From the NCBI RefSeq assembly GCF_004217135.1, contig NZ_SHKK01000001.1:3782001-3846000 (forward strand): DNA of 64,000 nucleotides. The letters run 5' to 3'. This document shows positions 7,503-19,303 of the stretch, one piece after another (positions within the stretch are counted from its first letter, which is position 1; every line of letters begins with the position of its first letter). Position numbers and translations under genes: made by a program. The stretch is from Micromonospora violae (GTDB lineage Bacteria; Actinomycetota; Actinomycetes; Mycobacteriales; Micromonosporaceae). The notes beneath the pieces are model-generated. The model was not told the origin of the DNA. It made no database searches and was given only the letters and a program-made list of their open reading frames with translations.

Positions 7503-8990
7503 ATGGCGCGGATCGTGGTCGTCGGCGCCGGGGTGGGTGGCCTCGCCACCGCCGCCCGGCTGGCCGCTACCGGGCACCAGGTGACCGTCTTCGAGCGGGC
7601 CGACACGGTCGGCGGCAAGCTCGGCCGGTACACGCACGACACCCCGGCCGGGTCGTTCCACTTCGACACCGGGCCGAGTCTGCTCACCCTGCCCGAGGTC
7701 TTCCACGACCTGTTCGAGGCGACCGGGGCGAAGCTCGACGAATACCTGGACCTGGTGCCGCTGGACCCGATCGTCCGGCACGTCTTTCCCGGCGGTGGCC
7801 CGACCCTGGACTCGTGCGCCGACCCGGTGGAGTTCACCGCCCGGATCGGGGCCGCCCTCGGTGACCGGGCGGCAGCCGACTGGCAGCGGCTGTGGCGGCG
7901 GGCGGCGCGGGTGTGGCAGGCGTCCTCGCGGGACATCCTGCGCCGTACCGTCGACTCCCCCCGCGACCTCGCGGCACTGGCCTGGCGCGTCGGCGACCTG
8001 GCCGCCATCGCCCCGGGCCGCAGTCTGCGCGGCCTGGGCCGCCGGCACCTGTCCGACCCACGGCTGCGGATGCTGCTGGACCGGTACGCCACCTACACCG
8101 GCGCCGACCCACGTCGGGCACCGGCGGCGCTGGTCGCGGTCCCCTACGCCGAGTTGGCCTTCGGCGGCTGGTACCTGCGCGGCGGGCTGGGCACGCTCGC
8201 CGACGCGCTGCTGACGCGCTGCCTGGACCTCGGGGTGGTCGTGCAGACCGACGCCACGGTCACCCGGATCGACGCCACCGGCGGCCGGGTGCACGGGGTA
8301 CGCCTCGCCGGCGTCACCGCCCCGGTGCCCGCCGACGTGGTGGTGGCCAACGTGGACGCACTCACCGTCTACCGTGACCTGCTGCCGCACCCGCGCCGGC
8401 TGGCCGGGCTGACCGACCGCAGCCTCGCCGGCTTCGTGCTGCTGCTCGGCGTCGCCGGCAACACCGGGTTGGCCCACCACAACGTCTTCTTCCCCGACGA
8501 CTACGACGCCGAGTTCGACGCGGTCTTCGGTGACCCCGGGCGCGGCGTACGGGCCCGACCGGCGGCCGACCCGGCGGTGTTCGTCACCGTGGCCGACGAC
8601 CCGATGGTCCGCCCAGCCGGACACGAGGCGTGGTTCGTGCTGGTCAACGCACCCCGCCACGGCACCGCGGCGGGCGCGGTCGACTGGCGACGTCCGGGGC
8701 TGGCCGACGCGTACGCCGACCGGATCCTGGACGTGCTGGCGCGGCGCGGCGTGGACGTACGCGACCGGCTGCTGTTCCACGAGATCCGCACCCCCGCCGA
8801 CCTGGGTGTGGCGACCGGCGCCCCCGGTGGCTCGATCTACGGCACCGCCGGTGGGCTGCTCCGCCCGGCCAATCGGGGCCCGGCGAACGGACTCTGGTTG
8901 GTGGGTGGCTCCACCCACCCGGGCGGCGGATTGCCGATGGTGACCCTCTCCGCGCAGATCGTCGCCGACGAGATCGGCCCCGCCTGGTAG
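7503..8990 (+). CDS. crtD: Carotenoid desaturase (CrtI/CrtD family)
   Basis: A 495-residue FAD enzyme of the phytoene-desaturase family. It opens with the dinucleotide-binding motif [20 protein letters not shown], has the [14 protein letters not shown] segment typical of CrtI/CrtD, and ends with [21 protein letters not shown], the family signature. An AGGAGG site lies seven bases before ATG 7503. Placement after cruF and the glycosyltransferase argues for a CrtD-type 3',4'-desaturase rather than the main CrtI. No crtE/crtB/crtI set is in the window, so the backbone must be made from another locus. Confidence 0.8.
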   Translation: MARIVVVGAGVGGLATAARLAATGHQVTVFERADTVGGKLGRYTHDTPAGSFHFDTGPSLLTLPEVFHDLFEATGAKLDEYLDLVPLDPIVRHVFPGGGPTLDSCADPVEFTARIGAALGDRAAADWQRLWRRAARVWQASSRDILRRTVDSPRDLAALAWRVGDLAAIAPGRSLRGLGRRHLSDPRLRMLLDRYATYTGADPRRAPAALVAVPYAELAFGGWYLRGGLGTLADALLTRCLDLGVVVQTDATVTRIDATGGRVHGVRLAGVTAPVPADVVVANVDALTVYRDLLPHPRRLAGLTDRSLAGFVLLLGVAGNTGLAHHNVFFPDDYDAEFDAVFGDPGRGVRARPAADPAVFVTVADDPMVRPAGHEAWFVLVNAPRHGTAAGAVDWRRPGLADAYADRILDVLARRGVDVRDRLLFHEIRTPADLGVATGAPGGSIYGTAGGLLRPANRGPANGLWLVGGSTHPGGGLPMVTLSAQIVADEIGPAW

Positions 8991-9028
8991 ACCGCTCAGC
9001 CGGCGTCGAGCCGGCCTGGCTCGGCCCC

Positions 9029-9718
9029 TCAGCCGGCGTCGAGGAGGGCGCGACGGATGCTGGAGAGCAGTTGGCCCAGGCCGAAGGCGGCCAGCAGCAC
9101 CCAGACCGAGGTCGCCATGGTGATGGTGCCGGCGGCCAGGTCCGGCTCGATCAACCCGGCCAGCCCGGCGACCAGCAAGCCGGCCAGCGCCACCGAGACC
9201 CGGGTGGGGCGTTCGCCCACGGTCACCGCGCCGATCTCCCGCATGCCCGCGGCGACCGCCCGCGCGCGCACGTACTCGTGCAACCAGGACAGCGCGCCAC
9301 CCGCGACGACCAGCCCACCCGGCGCGCCCACCAGCCAGAACGCCAGCAGCCACGCCACCTCACCGAGCCGATCGGCGACCGAGTCGTAGACGTAGCCGAG
9401 CCGGGTGGTGCGGCCGGTGGCGACCGCCACCGCACCGTCCACGCTGTCCGCCACGGCGGCGAGCAGCACGAACAGCGCGCCGAGGAACAGCCCATCCCCC
9501 GACCGGCCCACCAGCAACGGTACGCAGAAGCAGAGCAGCACCCCAGCCACGGTGACCGCGGTGGGGCTGACCCGCAGCCGACCCAGCACGTACCCGACGT
9601 GGTACGCGAACCGCAGCCAGGCGCGCACCACCGGTGCCGCGACCCGAGGGTCGAACCCGCCGTGCAACCGCGCCCACGCCGTGGCGTACTGATCCCAGTT
9701 CAGCTGTGTGCCCACCAC
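9029..9718 (-). CDS. CDP-alcohol phosphatidyltransferase family membrane protein
   Basis: A 229-residue polytopic protein with the CDP-OH-P signature DSVDG...LGYVYDSVAD at residues 90-116, matching DxxDG...Gx3Dx3D. One oddity is that the arginine of the usual DGx2AR is replaced by valine (DGAVAV). These enzymes transfer a phospho-alcohol group from a CDP-linked donor in the membrane. The specific alcohol is unknown. It converges with the carotenoid operon and lies downstream of metF on the same strand. Confidence 0.8.
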   Translation of the reverse strand: MVGTQLNWDQYATAWARLHGGFDPRVAAPVVRAWLRFAYHVGYVLGRLRVSPTAVTVAGVLLCFCVPLLVGRSGDGLFLGALFVLLAAVADSVDGAVAVATGRTTRLGYVYDSVADRLGEVAWLLAFWLVGAPGGLVVAGGALSWLHEYVRARAVAAGMREIGAVTVGERPTRVSVALAGLLVAGLAGLIEPDLAAGTITMATSVWVLLAAFGLGQLLSSIRRALLDAG

Positions 9719-9762
9719 GGATCAACCGTCGTGCCGGGCAACAGGTGTCGCAGGCGCAGCGT

Positions 9763-10680
9763 TCACACGCGGGCGCCGGCCTTCAGGTTCTGCCAGACCT
9801 CGCGGGTCGCGGTGGACCGGTTGAGGGTGATGAAGTGGATTCCCGGCACGCCCTCGTCCAGCAGGCGACGGCACATTTCGCTGGCCTGCTCGATGCCGAG
9901 CCGGCGGACGGCCTCCGGGTCGTCGGCGACGCGTTCGAAACGGGCCGCCAACGCCGGCGGGAACGGCGCACCGGACAGCTGCACGGACCGTTCGATGGTG
10001 CCGATCTGGGTCACCGGCATCACCCCGGCCAGGATCGGGGTGTCACAGCCGGCAGCGGCCACCCGGTCACGTAGTCGCAGGTAGTCGTCGGCGTCGAAGA
10101 ACATCTGCGTGACCGCGAACTCCGCGCCGGCCCGACACTTGCGGACGAACTGGGCGGTGTCGCTGGCCACGTCGGGCGAGCGGGGGTGCTTGTACGGGAA
10201 GGCCGCCACGCCGACGCTGAAGTCGCCGGCGTCGCGCACCAGACGGACCAGGTCCTCGGCGTAGTCGACGCCCTCGGGGTGACGGATCCACTCACCGCCC
10301 GGGTTGCCCGGGGGGTCGCCACGAACGGCCAGCACATTGCGCACGCCCACCCCGGCGAGCCGGCCGACCACGTGCCGCAGCTCGGCGACGGAATGGTTGA
10401 CCGCGGTCAGGTGGGCCATCGGCAGCAGGGTGGTTTCGGTGGCGATCCGCTCGGTCACCGCCACGGTGGTGTCCCGGGTCGAGCCGCCGGCGCCGTACGT
10501 GATCGACACGAACGACGGGCGCAGGGACTCCAGCTCGCGGATCGCCTGCCAGAGCAGCTGCTCTCCCGCCGGAGTCTTGGGTGGGAAGAACTCGAACGAG
10601 AAGGTCGGTTGGTGCTCACGGATGAGCTCCCCGATCGCCGGCTGCGGATTGGGGAGTGTCGAGGGAAGACCGAGCGCCAC
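9763..10680 (-). CDS. metF: 5,10-methylenetetrahydrofolate reductase
   Basis: A 305-residue MetF TIM-barrel flavoprotein that reduces methylene-THF to methyl-THF for methionine synthesis. Diagnostic segments are FSFEFFPPKT with the catalytic Glu, VSITYGAGGSTRD, AHLTAVNHS, VLAVRGDPP, QMFFDADDY and PVTQIGTIER. The GTG at 10680 has no clear ribosome-binding site, so the start is the least certain part. In M. tuberculosis the MetF-like Rv2172c is also next to a polyprenyl synthase (Rv2173), as here. Confidence 0.92.
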   Translation of the reverse strand: MALGLPSTLPNPQPAIGELIREHQPTFSFEFFPPKTPAGEQLLWQAIRELESLRPSFVSITYGAGGSTRDTTVAVTERIATETTLLPMAHLTAVNHSVAELRHVVGRLAGVGVRNVLAVRGDPPGNPGGEWIRHPEGVDYAEDLVRLVRDAGDFSVGVAAFPYKHPRSPDVASDTAQFVRKCRAGAEFAVTQMFFDADDYLRLRDRVAAAGCDTPILAGVMPVTQIGTIERSVQLSGAPFPPALAARFERVADDPEAVRRLGIEQASEMCRRLLDEGVPGIHFITLNRSTATREVWQNLKAGARV

Positions 10681-10779
10681 GACCCGACTCTAGCGGTCGA
10701 CGGCACCAGGACCCAGGCCCTTCCCACCCAGCGGCCGGTGCCGCCCGGCCCGGCCGACCCGCCGGGCGGAAAGACGTCG

Positions 10780-10792
10780 TACCTCCGAGGTA
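10780..10792. promoter_or_regulatory. TACCTCCGAGGTA palindrome between metF and an XRE regulator
   Basis: A perfect 6+1+6 inverted repeat, TACCTC-C-GAGGTA, lies in the 246-bp divergent gap. It is about 100 bp from the metF start and 135 bp from the regulator start. It is a plausible operator, but no binder is known. Confidence 0.3.
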
Positions 10793-10926
10793 GGAAGAGG
10801 CGGTGCGGGAGGGGCGGCGGGGGTGGCCCTCAGGTCCCGTGCGGGGGTCAGCAACCGAGCGGTGACGCCGGTCCCGTCCGGTCGGCGGATGGGTCGTCAC
10901 CGTGCCGACGCCCGCCAGGAGGACCC

Positions 10927-11316
10927 ATGATCCCGCCCGCATCGCCGCGCCCCACGCAGCTCGGGCCGCTGCTGGCCCGGTGCCGACTGGCCCGTGGCTG
11001 GAGCCAGCAGCGAGCCGCCACCGAGCTGTGTGCCGTGGCCGGGGTGCCGACGTTGAGTCGGCACGAGATTTCCCGGTGGGAACGGCAGCGTCGCGTGCCG
11101 GGCGGGTTCTGGCTCGGCTGGCTCGCCGTCGTCCTGGACGTACCGCTGGTGGTGCTCGCCGACGCGGCCGCGGCCACCCGACGGGCCGGCTCGACGCGCG
11201 CCGCCGGGCCGGGCCACGCACCGGTGGCCCGCGCGCGACCGGCGGGGCGAACGGGTCCCGGCCGCACCGGCGGGACAACGCGTGGCGGTGGAGCACGAGT
11301 CACGACGACCGGCTAG
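10927..11316 (+). CDS. XRE-family helix-turn-helix protein
   Basis: A 129-residue protein. Residues 10-70 form an XRE-type helix-turn-helix (LARCRLARGWSQQRAATEL, then SRHEISRWERQ). The C-terminal 50 residues are Ala/Arg/Gly/Pro-rich and look disordered. ATG 10927 has AGGAGG six bases upstream. It stands nine bases ahead of the polyprenyl synthase gene and may be co-transcribed with it. Target genes are unknown. Confidence 0.75.
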   Translation: MIPPASPRPTQLGPLLARCRLARGWSQQRAATELCAVAGVPTLSRHEISRWERQRRVPGGFWLGWLAVVLDVPLVVLADAAAATRRAGSTRAAGPGHAPVARARPAGRTGPGRTGGTTRGGGARVTTTG

Positions 11317-11325
11317 CGTCGGAGC

Positions 11326-12408
11326 GTGACCCACGCTGCTCCCGTGTCCCCCGTCGACCGCGCCGACCTGCGGCAGCGCGTCGACAAGGCGCTCACCGAG
11401 TTCCTCGCCGGCCAACGGGTCCGGCTCGCCGCCGTGGACGACGCGCTGGGTCCGGTGGCCGAGGCGATCGAGGCGTTCGTGCTCGGTGGCGGCAAGCGGC
11501 TACGTCCGGCGTTCGCGTACTGGGGGTTCCGGGGGGCCGGCGGGGTGGACGGCGACCAGGTGCTCACCGCCCTCGCCGCGCTGGAGTTCGTCCAGGCCAG
11601 CGCCCTGATCCACGACGACCTGATGGACCGCTCCGACACCCGTCGCGGTGAGCCTGCGGTACACCGACGGTTCGCCACCCGGCACCGGGAGGCCGGTTGG
11701 GGTGGCGACCCGGACGGTTTCGGCGACGCCGCGGCCATCCTGCTCGGTGACCTCTGCCTGGTCTGGTCCGACGAGCTGCTGCACTCCGCGGGCCTGGATC
11801 TGTGGTCGTTGGCCCGGGCCCGGCCGGTCTTCGACGAGATGCGCACCGAGGTGACCGTCGGGCAGTATCTCGACGTGTTGACGCAGGTCACCGGCGACAC
11901 CTCGATGGAACGGGCCAGCAAGGTCGCCCGGTACAAGTCCGCGAAGTACACCGTCGAGCGTCCGATGCTGCTCGGCGCCGCGCTGGCCGACGCGCCGGAG
12001 GACGTACGGACGGCCTACTCGGCGTACGGGCTGCCGCTGGGCGAGGCGTTCCAACTCCGCGACGACGTGCTCGGGGTCTTCGGCGACCCGACGCTGACCG
12101 GCAAACCGGCCGGGGACGATCTGCGCGAGGGCAAGCGCACCTATCTGGTGGCGGCGGCCGTGGAGGCCACCGACGACGCGGGCCGTGAGCTGCTGCTCGG
12201 CCGACTCGGCGACCCGAACCTGGACGAGCAGGGGGTAGCCCAGCTCCGCGAGGTGATCTCGGGAAGTGGGGCGCTGGCCCGCACCGAGCAGCGGATCGTC
12301 ACCCTCACCGACGCCGCCCTGGCCGCGCTGACCGCCGTCGACCTCGACACCGAGGCCCGCCAAGCCCTGGTCGACCTGGCCATAGCCGCAACCCGCCGAG
12401 CCGACTAA
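11326..12408 (+). CDS. Polyprenyl (geranylgeranyl-type) diphosphate synthase
   Basis: A 360-residue trans-isoprenyl diphosphate synthase. The first Asp-rich motif is HDDLMDRSDTRRG near residue 90, and the second region reads FQLRDDVLGVFGD, then GDDLREGKRTYL. GGKRLRPAFAYW supplies the conserved IPP-binding residues. The product is probably GGPP or a longer chain for carotenoids or quinones. Chain length cannot be fixed by eye. The gene is the positional counterpart of M. tuberculosis idsA2 (Rv2173). GTG start at 11326. Confidence 0.88.
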   Translation: MTHAAPVSPVDRADLRQRVDKALTEFLAGQRVRLAAVDDALGPVAEAIEAFVLGGGKRLRPAFAYWGFRGAGGVDGDQVLTALAALEFVQASALIHDDLMDRSDTRRGEPAVHRRFATRHREAGWGGDPDGFGDAAAILLGDLCLVWSDELLHSAGLDLWSLARARPVFDEMRTEVTVGQYLDVLTQVTGDTSMERASKVARYKSAKYTVERPMLLGAALADAPEDVRTAYSAYGLPLGEAFQLRDDVLGVFGDPTLTGKPAGDDLREGKRTYLVAAAVEATDDAGRELLLGRLGDPNLDEQGVAQLREVISGSGALARTEQRIVTLTDAALAALTAVDLDTEARQALVDLAIAATRRAD

Positions 12409-12454
12409 CCCCCCTCCCCCGCCCCACCCTCCCCCCTCCCCCCGCCTCGCGGCG

Positions 12455-12513
12455 TTGATCATGGGGTTAGCGACCTTCGCCTCGGCGTGTCGCGCCGCTA
12501 ACCTCATGATCAA
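12455..12513. terminator. GATCA-type hairpin between convergent genes
   Basis: The arms 12455-12472 (TTGATCATGGGGTTAGCG) and 12496-12513 pair over 18 bases with one mismatch. The 23-base loop contains CTCGGCGTGTCGCG, which also occurs in the hairpin loop at 38624-38684. It lies between the ends of two convergent genes and probably works as a bidirectional terminator. Confidence 0.6.
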
Positions 12514-12541
12514 TGCGGGCAAGAGGGTGGGGTGGGTGGGT

Positions 12542-12931
12542 TTAGAAGGCTTGGGCTTGGGCTCGGCGCTTTACCTCGCGGGCCTGGTCGCCGGAGAGGG
12601 CGGCGGCGGCGGTGGCACCGGGGAGGGTGTCGTCCGGCTCGTAGAGCCAGCGCAGGATGGCCTCGTCGTCGTAGCCGTTGTCGGAGAGCAGGTTGAGCAC
12701 GCCGGGCAGGTGCTTGAGCACGGTCTGGTTGGCAACCAGGTCCGCGGGGATCCGGCGGACGCCATCGCGGCGGACGGCCAACAACTCCCGGTCACGGATC
12801 ATCTGGTGCACCTTGCTGATCGACACGTCGAGGCGTTCGGCGACGTCGGGCAGGGTCAACCAGCCGGCCGGGTCGGTGGGGCCGGCGAGCTCCAGGCCGG
12901 GCGCGGCCTGGTCGGGTACGGGTTCGGTCAC
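12542..12931 (-). CDS. Rv2175c-like DNA-binding protein
   Basis: A 129-residue protein with an N-terminal winged-helix/excisionase-type domain (WLTLPDVAERLDVSISKVHQMIRD) and a helical C-terminal domain (LPGVLNLLSDNGYDDEAILRWLYEPDDTLPG). It matches the Rv2175c family, a DNA-binding protein known in M. tuberculosis as a substrate of the kinase PknL. The pknL gene lies directly next to it here, divergently transcribed, as in mycobacteria. GTG 12931 is chosen as start. Confidence 0.85.
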   Translation of the reverse strand: MTEPVPDQAAPGLELAGPTDPAGWLTLPDVAERLDVSISKVHQMIRDRELLAVRRDGVRRIPADLVANQTVLKHLPGVLNLLSDNGYDDEAILRWLYEPDDTLPGATAAAALSGDQAREVKRRAQAQAF

Positions 12932-13119
12932 CCGACCACCCTGCCACGCCGCCGCCGCGACGAGCCACCGGCACCCCGGTCGACCCCGCACCGCCCGCTG
13001 CCCCGATCGCCGCTGACCAGCAAAAATGGGGCGCAGAGCGCGGCCGGACGGACCAGTTCGGCGTACGGCTGTAGCATCCTGTTCATCCTTCGCCCCCTGG
13101 ACGCATAGACTGCCTGCCG

Positions 13120-15108
13120 ATGGACACTCAGGTCGCCGACACGTTGCTGGGCTCGCTGATCGACGGGCGCTACCGCATTCGCGGTCGCGTGGCCCGTGGT
13201 GGCATGGCGACCGTGTACACCGCCACCGACGAGCGCCTTGAGCGCACCGTCGCTGTCAAGATCATTCACCCGACCCAGGCAAGTGAGGCACGGGCCCGGA
13301 TCGCCAACTTCGTGGCGCGGTTCACCGACGAGGCGAAGACCATCGCCCGGCTGACCCACCCGAACGTGGTGGCGGTCTACGACCAGGGCACGCACGCCGG
13401 CCTGCCGTACCTGGTGATGGAGTACGTCCGCGGTCGCACGCTGCGCGACGTGCTGGCCGAGCGACGCCGACTCAACCCGGACGAGGCGTTGGCCATCACC
13501 GAGCAGATGCTCGCCGCGATCGCCGCCGCGCACCGGGCCGGTCTCGTGCACCGCGACGTCAAACCGGAGAACGTGCTGGTCGCGGAGGCGCCCACCGGCG
13601 GCGTCGCCAACCTGGTCGACAGCGTCGTGAAGGTGGCCGACTTCGGGCTGGCCCGGGCGGTCGAGGCGAGCGCCGACGAGGAGCAGGGCAACCAGCTGAT
13701 GGCCACCGTGGCGTACGTCGCCCCGGAGCTCGTCACCGAGGGCCGCGCCGACCCGCGCACCGACGTCTACTCGGCCGGCATCGTGCTGTTCGAGATGCTC
13801 ACCGGCCGCGTGCCGTACGACGGGGACCGCCCGGTGGACGTCGCCTGGCAGCACGTCGACCGCGATGTGCCGGCCCCCTCGACGCTGGTGCCGGGCCTGC
13901 CGTCGGTCCTCGACACCCTGGTTCAGCGGGCCACTCGGCGTGATCCCGGCGCGCGACCCGCCGACGCCGGCGCATTGTTGGCCGAGGTGCAGGTCGCCCG
14001 GGATCGGCTGGGCGACGCCAACAGCCACACCGCCGTGCTCCGCCCGGTCAGCGGCGAGCCGTCGCTCTCCCAGCCGACCATGATGGTCTCGACGGTCCAG
14101 CCGCCCCACCGCCCGGCGTGGGCACGACTGCCCGAGGGGGCCAGCAGCCAGGCTCCGGGCCGGCGTCGGGCCGCCCCGGAGCCGGCGGAGGGCCTGGGCG
14201 CGCGGCTCGCCGCACTGCGCGGCACGGTGCTGAGCAACCCCAGTGGCCGACTGGCCGTGGCGGCTGTGGTGGTGACGCTGGGCCTGGTGGCCGCGATCGG
14301 CGGCTGGTGGTTCGGTGTCGGCCGCTACACGGACGCCCCGCAGCTGGTGAGCCTGAGCAAGGCCGAGGCGCAGGCGCGGGCCGACCGTGCTGGGCTCGTC
14401 CTCAAGTACGCTCAGCCGCGTTTCGACGAGAAGGCCCCGAAGGACAGCGTGCTGGGGCAGAGCCCGGCGTCCGCCGCCAAGATCGTCAAGGGTGGCACGA
14501 TCACCCTGACCCTCTCCCTCGGCCCGGAGCGCTTCCCCGTACCGGACGTGATCGGCAAGGAGTTCGAGCTCGCCGAGGCGGACCTGCTCAACGCGAAGCT
14601 GGTGGTGGCCAAGGGCACCGCCCGCTACGACGACACCCTGCCGGCCGGGGTCGTGCTGGACAGCTCCCCCAAGGTGGGCGCCGAGGTCAAACCAGGCACG
14701 AAGATCACCCTCATTCTGAGCCGGGGCAGGGCGCCGGTGACGGTGCCGAACCTGGTCGGCAAGAGCCTGACCGAGGCCCGGACGACCCTGGCCCAGCTCA
14801 ATCTGGAACTGGTGGAGACCTACAAGGACTCCGACAAGCCGAAGGACGAGATCCTCGGCCAGAGCCCGGCCGATGGCGCCGGCGTGGAGAAGGGCGCCCA
14901 GGTCAAGCTGGACGTCAGCAAGGGGCCACCGCTGATCGTCATGCCGCGGATGATCGACCTGCCGTGCCAGCAGGCCAAGCAGGCGTTGGAGAGCCAGGGC
15001 TTCCCGGTGACGGTGGCGGTCAACCCGAACGCCGTGGTCCGGGTCCAGCTTCCGGGCGAGAACTCGCAGGTGGCTCCGGGCACCCCGGTCATCCTGACGT
15101 GCTTCTGA
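13120..15108 (+). CDS. pknL: Membrane Ser/Thr protein kinase PknL with four PASTA repeats
   Basis: A 662-residue Hanks-type kinase. Residues 15-285 form the kinase domain, with a glycine loop VARGGMATVY, catalytic Lys in VAVKII, HRDVKPENV, DFG in KVADFGLA, and APE in VAYVAPE. A Pro-rich linker leads to one membrane helix at about 375-400, then four extracellular PASTA units follow to the C-terminus. PASTA repeats usually sense peptidoglycan fragments. Neighbouring Rv2175c-like protein is the expected substrate. Its stop shares a base with the next ATG (TGATG). Confidence 0.93.
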   Translation: MDTQVADTLLGSLIDGRYRIRGRVARGGMATVYTATDERLERTVAVKIIHPTQASEARARIANFVARFTDEAKTIARLTHPNVVAVYDQGTHAGLPYLVMEYVRGRTLRDVLAERRRLNPDEALAITEQMLAAIAAAHRAGLVHRDVKPENVLVAEAPTGGVANLVDSVVKVADFGLARAVEASADEEQGNQLMATVAYVAPELVTEGRADPRTDVYSAGIVLFEMLTGRVPYDGDRPVDVAWQHVDRDVPAPSTLVPGLPSVLDTLVQRATRRDPGARPADAGALLAEVQVARDRLGDANSHTAVLRPVSGEPSLSQPTMMVSTVQPPHRPAWARLPEGASSQAPGRRRAAPEPAEGLGARLAALRGTVLSNPSGRLAVAAVVVTLGLVAAIGGWWFGVGRYTDAPQLVSLSKAEAQARADRAGLVLKYAQPRFDEKAPKDSVLGQSPASAAKIVKGGTITLTLSLGPERFPVPDVIGKEFELAEADLLNAKLVVAKGTARYDDTLPAGVVLDSSPKVGAEVKPGTKITLILSRGRAPVTVPNLVGKSLTEARTTLAQLNLELVETYKDSDKPKDEILGQSPADGAGVEKGAQVKLDVSKGPPLIVMPRMIDLPCQQAKQALESQGFPVTVAVNPNAVVRVQLPGENSQVAPGTPVILTCF

Positions 15109-15977
15109 TGCCGGCGGTCTCCACGCGTCCGGTGGGCGCGCACACTCCGACCTCGGGTGGGCTGGCGAAGGCCGCCCTGCCGTACGTCGACGCGACCGGC
15201 GCGCGGGTGGTGCAGGTCTACGTCTCCAACTCGCGGGGCTGGGCACTGCCCCCCGGCGACCCCGGGCAGGACGCCCTGTTCCGCGACGGTTGCGCCGAGC
15301 GGGGCATTCCCGCGTTCATCCACGCCGCGCTGCTGGTCAACCTCGGCTCGCCCACCCCGGCCACAGTCGAGAAGTCGACCCAGACGCTGGCGCACGCGCT
15401 ACGTCGGGGCGTGGCTATCGGCGCGCGGGGGGTGGTGTTCCACGCGGGCAGTTCGGTGGACGAGGGGCACGCCGAGGCGGCGATGCGGCAGGTCCGCCAG
15501 GCGTTGCTGCCGCTGCTCGACTGGGCCGCCGACGCTGGCGGGCCGATGTTGCTGGTCGAGCCGAGCGCGGGCGGAGGCCGGTCCCTCGCCTCCCGGGTGG
15601 AGCAGCTGGGGCCCTACCTGGACGCGGTGGACGGGCACCCCATGCTCGGAGTCTGCTTCGACACCTGCCACGCCTGGGCGGCCGGCCACGACCTGGCGGC
15701 GGAGGGCGGCATGACGGCGACCCTGGACACCCTGGTGGCCACGGTCGGTGCGGACCGGCTGCGGCTGATCCACGCCAACGACTCGAAGGATCTGTGCGGT
15801 TCCACCCGGGATCGGCACGAGAACATCGGCAAGGGCACCATCGGCGAGCCGGCCTTCGCCGAGCTGATGGCCCACCCGGCAACCGCCGGCGTCCCGATCG
15901 TCGTGGAGACCCCCAGCGAGAAGCACATCGGCCACGCCGCCGACATCAGCACCCTCACCCGCCTGTCCCACCCCTGA
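15108..15977 (+). CDS. nfo: Deoxyribonuclease IV (Nfo-type AP endonuclease)
   Basis: A 289-residue TIM-barrel endonuclease IV that cuts DNA at abasic sites using zinc. Family signatures visible are FIHAALLVNLGSP, VVFHAGSS, GVCFDTCHAWAAGHD, LIHANDSKD, and DRHENIGKGTIG near the end, which together supply the metal-binding His/Asp/Glu residues. The N-terminus is short and Pro/Ser-rich. It is fused by a TGATG overlap to pknL, indicating co-translation. Confidence 0.92.
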   Translation: MPAVSTRPVGAHTPTSGGLAKAALPYVDATGARVVQVYVSNSRGWALPPGDPGQDALFRDGCAERGIPAFIHAALLVNLGSPTPATVEKSTQTLAHALRRGVAIGARGVVFHAGSSVDEGHAEAAMRQVRQALLPLLDWAADAGGPMLLVEPSAGGGRSLASRVEQLGPYLDAVDGHPMLGVCFDTCHAWAAGHDLAAEGGMTATLDTLVATVGADRLRLIHANDSKDLCGSTRDRHENIGKGTIGEPAFAELMAHPATAGVPIVVETPSEKHIGHAADISTLTRLSHP

Positions 15978-16013
15978 CCGGAACCCCACCAGACCCCACC
16001 GGGAACCCCACCA

Positions 16014-16074
16014 GGTTGATCAAGAGGTTTGCGTCACCCGCAGGCCGGAACCTGACGCAAACCTTTTGATCACC
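16014..16074. terminator. GATCA-type hairpin between convergent nfo and ltaE
   Basis: The arms 16016-16036 and 16053-16074 pair almost perfectly and include TTGATCAAGAGGTTTGCGTC. The same arm sequence recurs in the hairpin at 21645-21702. Its position between gene ends facing each other fits a bidirectional terminator. Confidence 0.65.
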
Positions 16075-16088
16075 GAGGTGGGTGGGGG

Positions 16089-18606
<2,518 letters not shown>

Positions 18607-19122
18607 TCAGGATGCGGGCGAGGGGACGACCGCATCGTTCGGCCTCGGGCTGGCGGTCGAGCCGGCGCCCGGCGCTTCCCCGGCGATGCACCAGTCGCTT
18701 CCGTCCCTGGTGACGGTGAAGACCAACGGCCGGGTGACGGTGCGCTTGCCGACCGCGACCGAGACCGAGACGCTGACCTGCTGCCCGAGCGGACCGGGCC
18801 GGATGTCGGTGATGGTCGCCTCGGGGACCTTGAAGTGGTCGGCGAAGTCACCGTTGGGGCCGGTGGCACCCAGGTCGAAGCCGTCGTGCAGCAGCGCGCA
18901 GAGCTGGCTGCGCCCGGCGGCGACATCCTTGGCCGCCATGGCGTCGAGGTACGCCTGCACCCGCTCACGGGAGCGGGCGGTGGCCTCCTCGGCGGGGGCT
19001 CGGGCCGGCCCGGTGGCCGACTCTTTCTCGCCCCCACCACCGATCCCGCAACCGACCAGGGCGACCGGCAGCAACACCAGCCCGGCGGCGGTCGCCGCCA
19101 GCGTGCGATGGGTCGGGCGCAT
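18607..19122 (-). CDS. Secreted lipoprotein of unknown function
   Basis: A 171-residue protein with a lipoprotein signal peptide. A charged start is followed by LVLLPVALVGC, with lipobox LVGC. After a Gly/Ala-rich tether, residues 50-150 look like a small NTF2-like fold (AYLDAMAAKDVAAG, then alternating beta segments) with three further Cys. Residues after about 150 are Pro/Ser-rich. ATG 19122 is preferred because GGAGGTG lies just upstream. No specific role is visible. Confidence 0.75.
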   Translation of the reverse strand: MRPTHRTLAATAAGLVLLPVALVGCGIGGGGEKESATGPARAPAEEATARSRERVQAYLDAMAAKDVAAGRSQLCALLHDGFDLGATGPNGDFADHFKVPEATITDIRPGPLGQQVSVSVSVAVGKRTVTRPLVFTVTRDGSDWCIAGEAPGAGSTASPRPNDAVVPSPAS

Positions 19123-19303
19123 GATCACCTCCGTCGACGGTGAGATCGAAACGTGCCGAGCCGCGAGTCTGCCACATCGAGCTGACTGAACCCAACGGCG
19201 GCGGCCCGGTCGACGTCGGACGTCGACCGGGCCGCTGCGTCACGGGCGGGAAGGGACGGTGCGGGCCCCTCCCCGCCGTGTGGGTGGTGCGTCGGCCGTC
19301 GGC

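Noticed and set aside
8995..9042. Direct repeat of CTCAGCCGGCGTCGAG at 8995 and 9027
   Set aside because: It is a short local duplication of the 3' end of the CDP-alcohol transferase gene with no sign of function.
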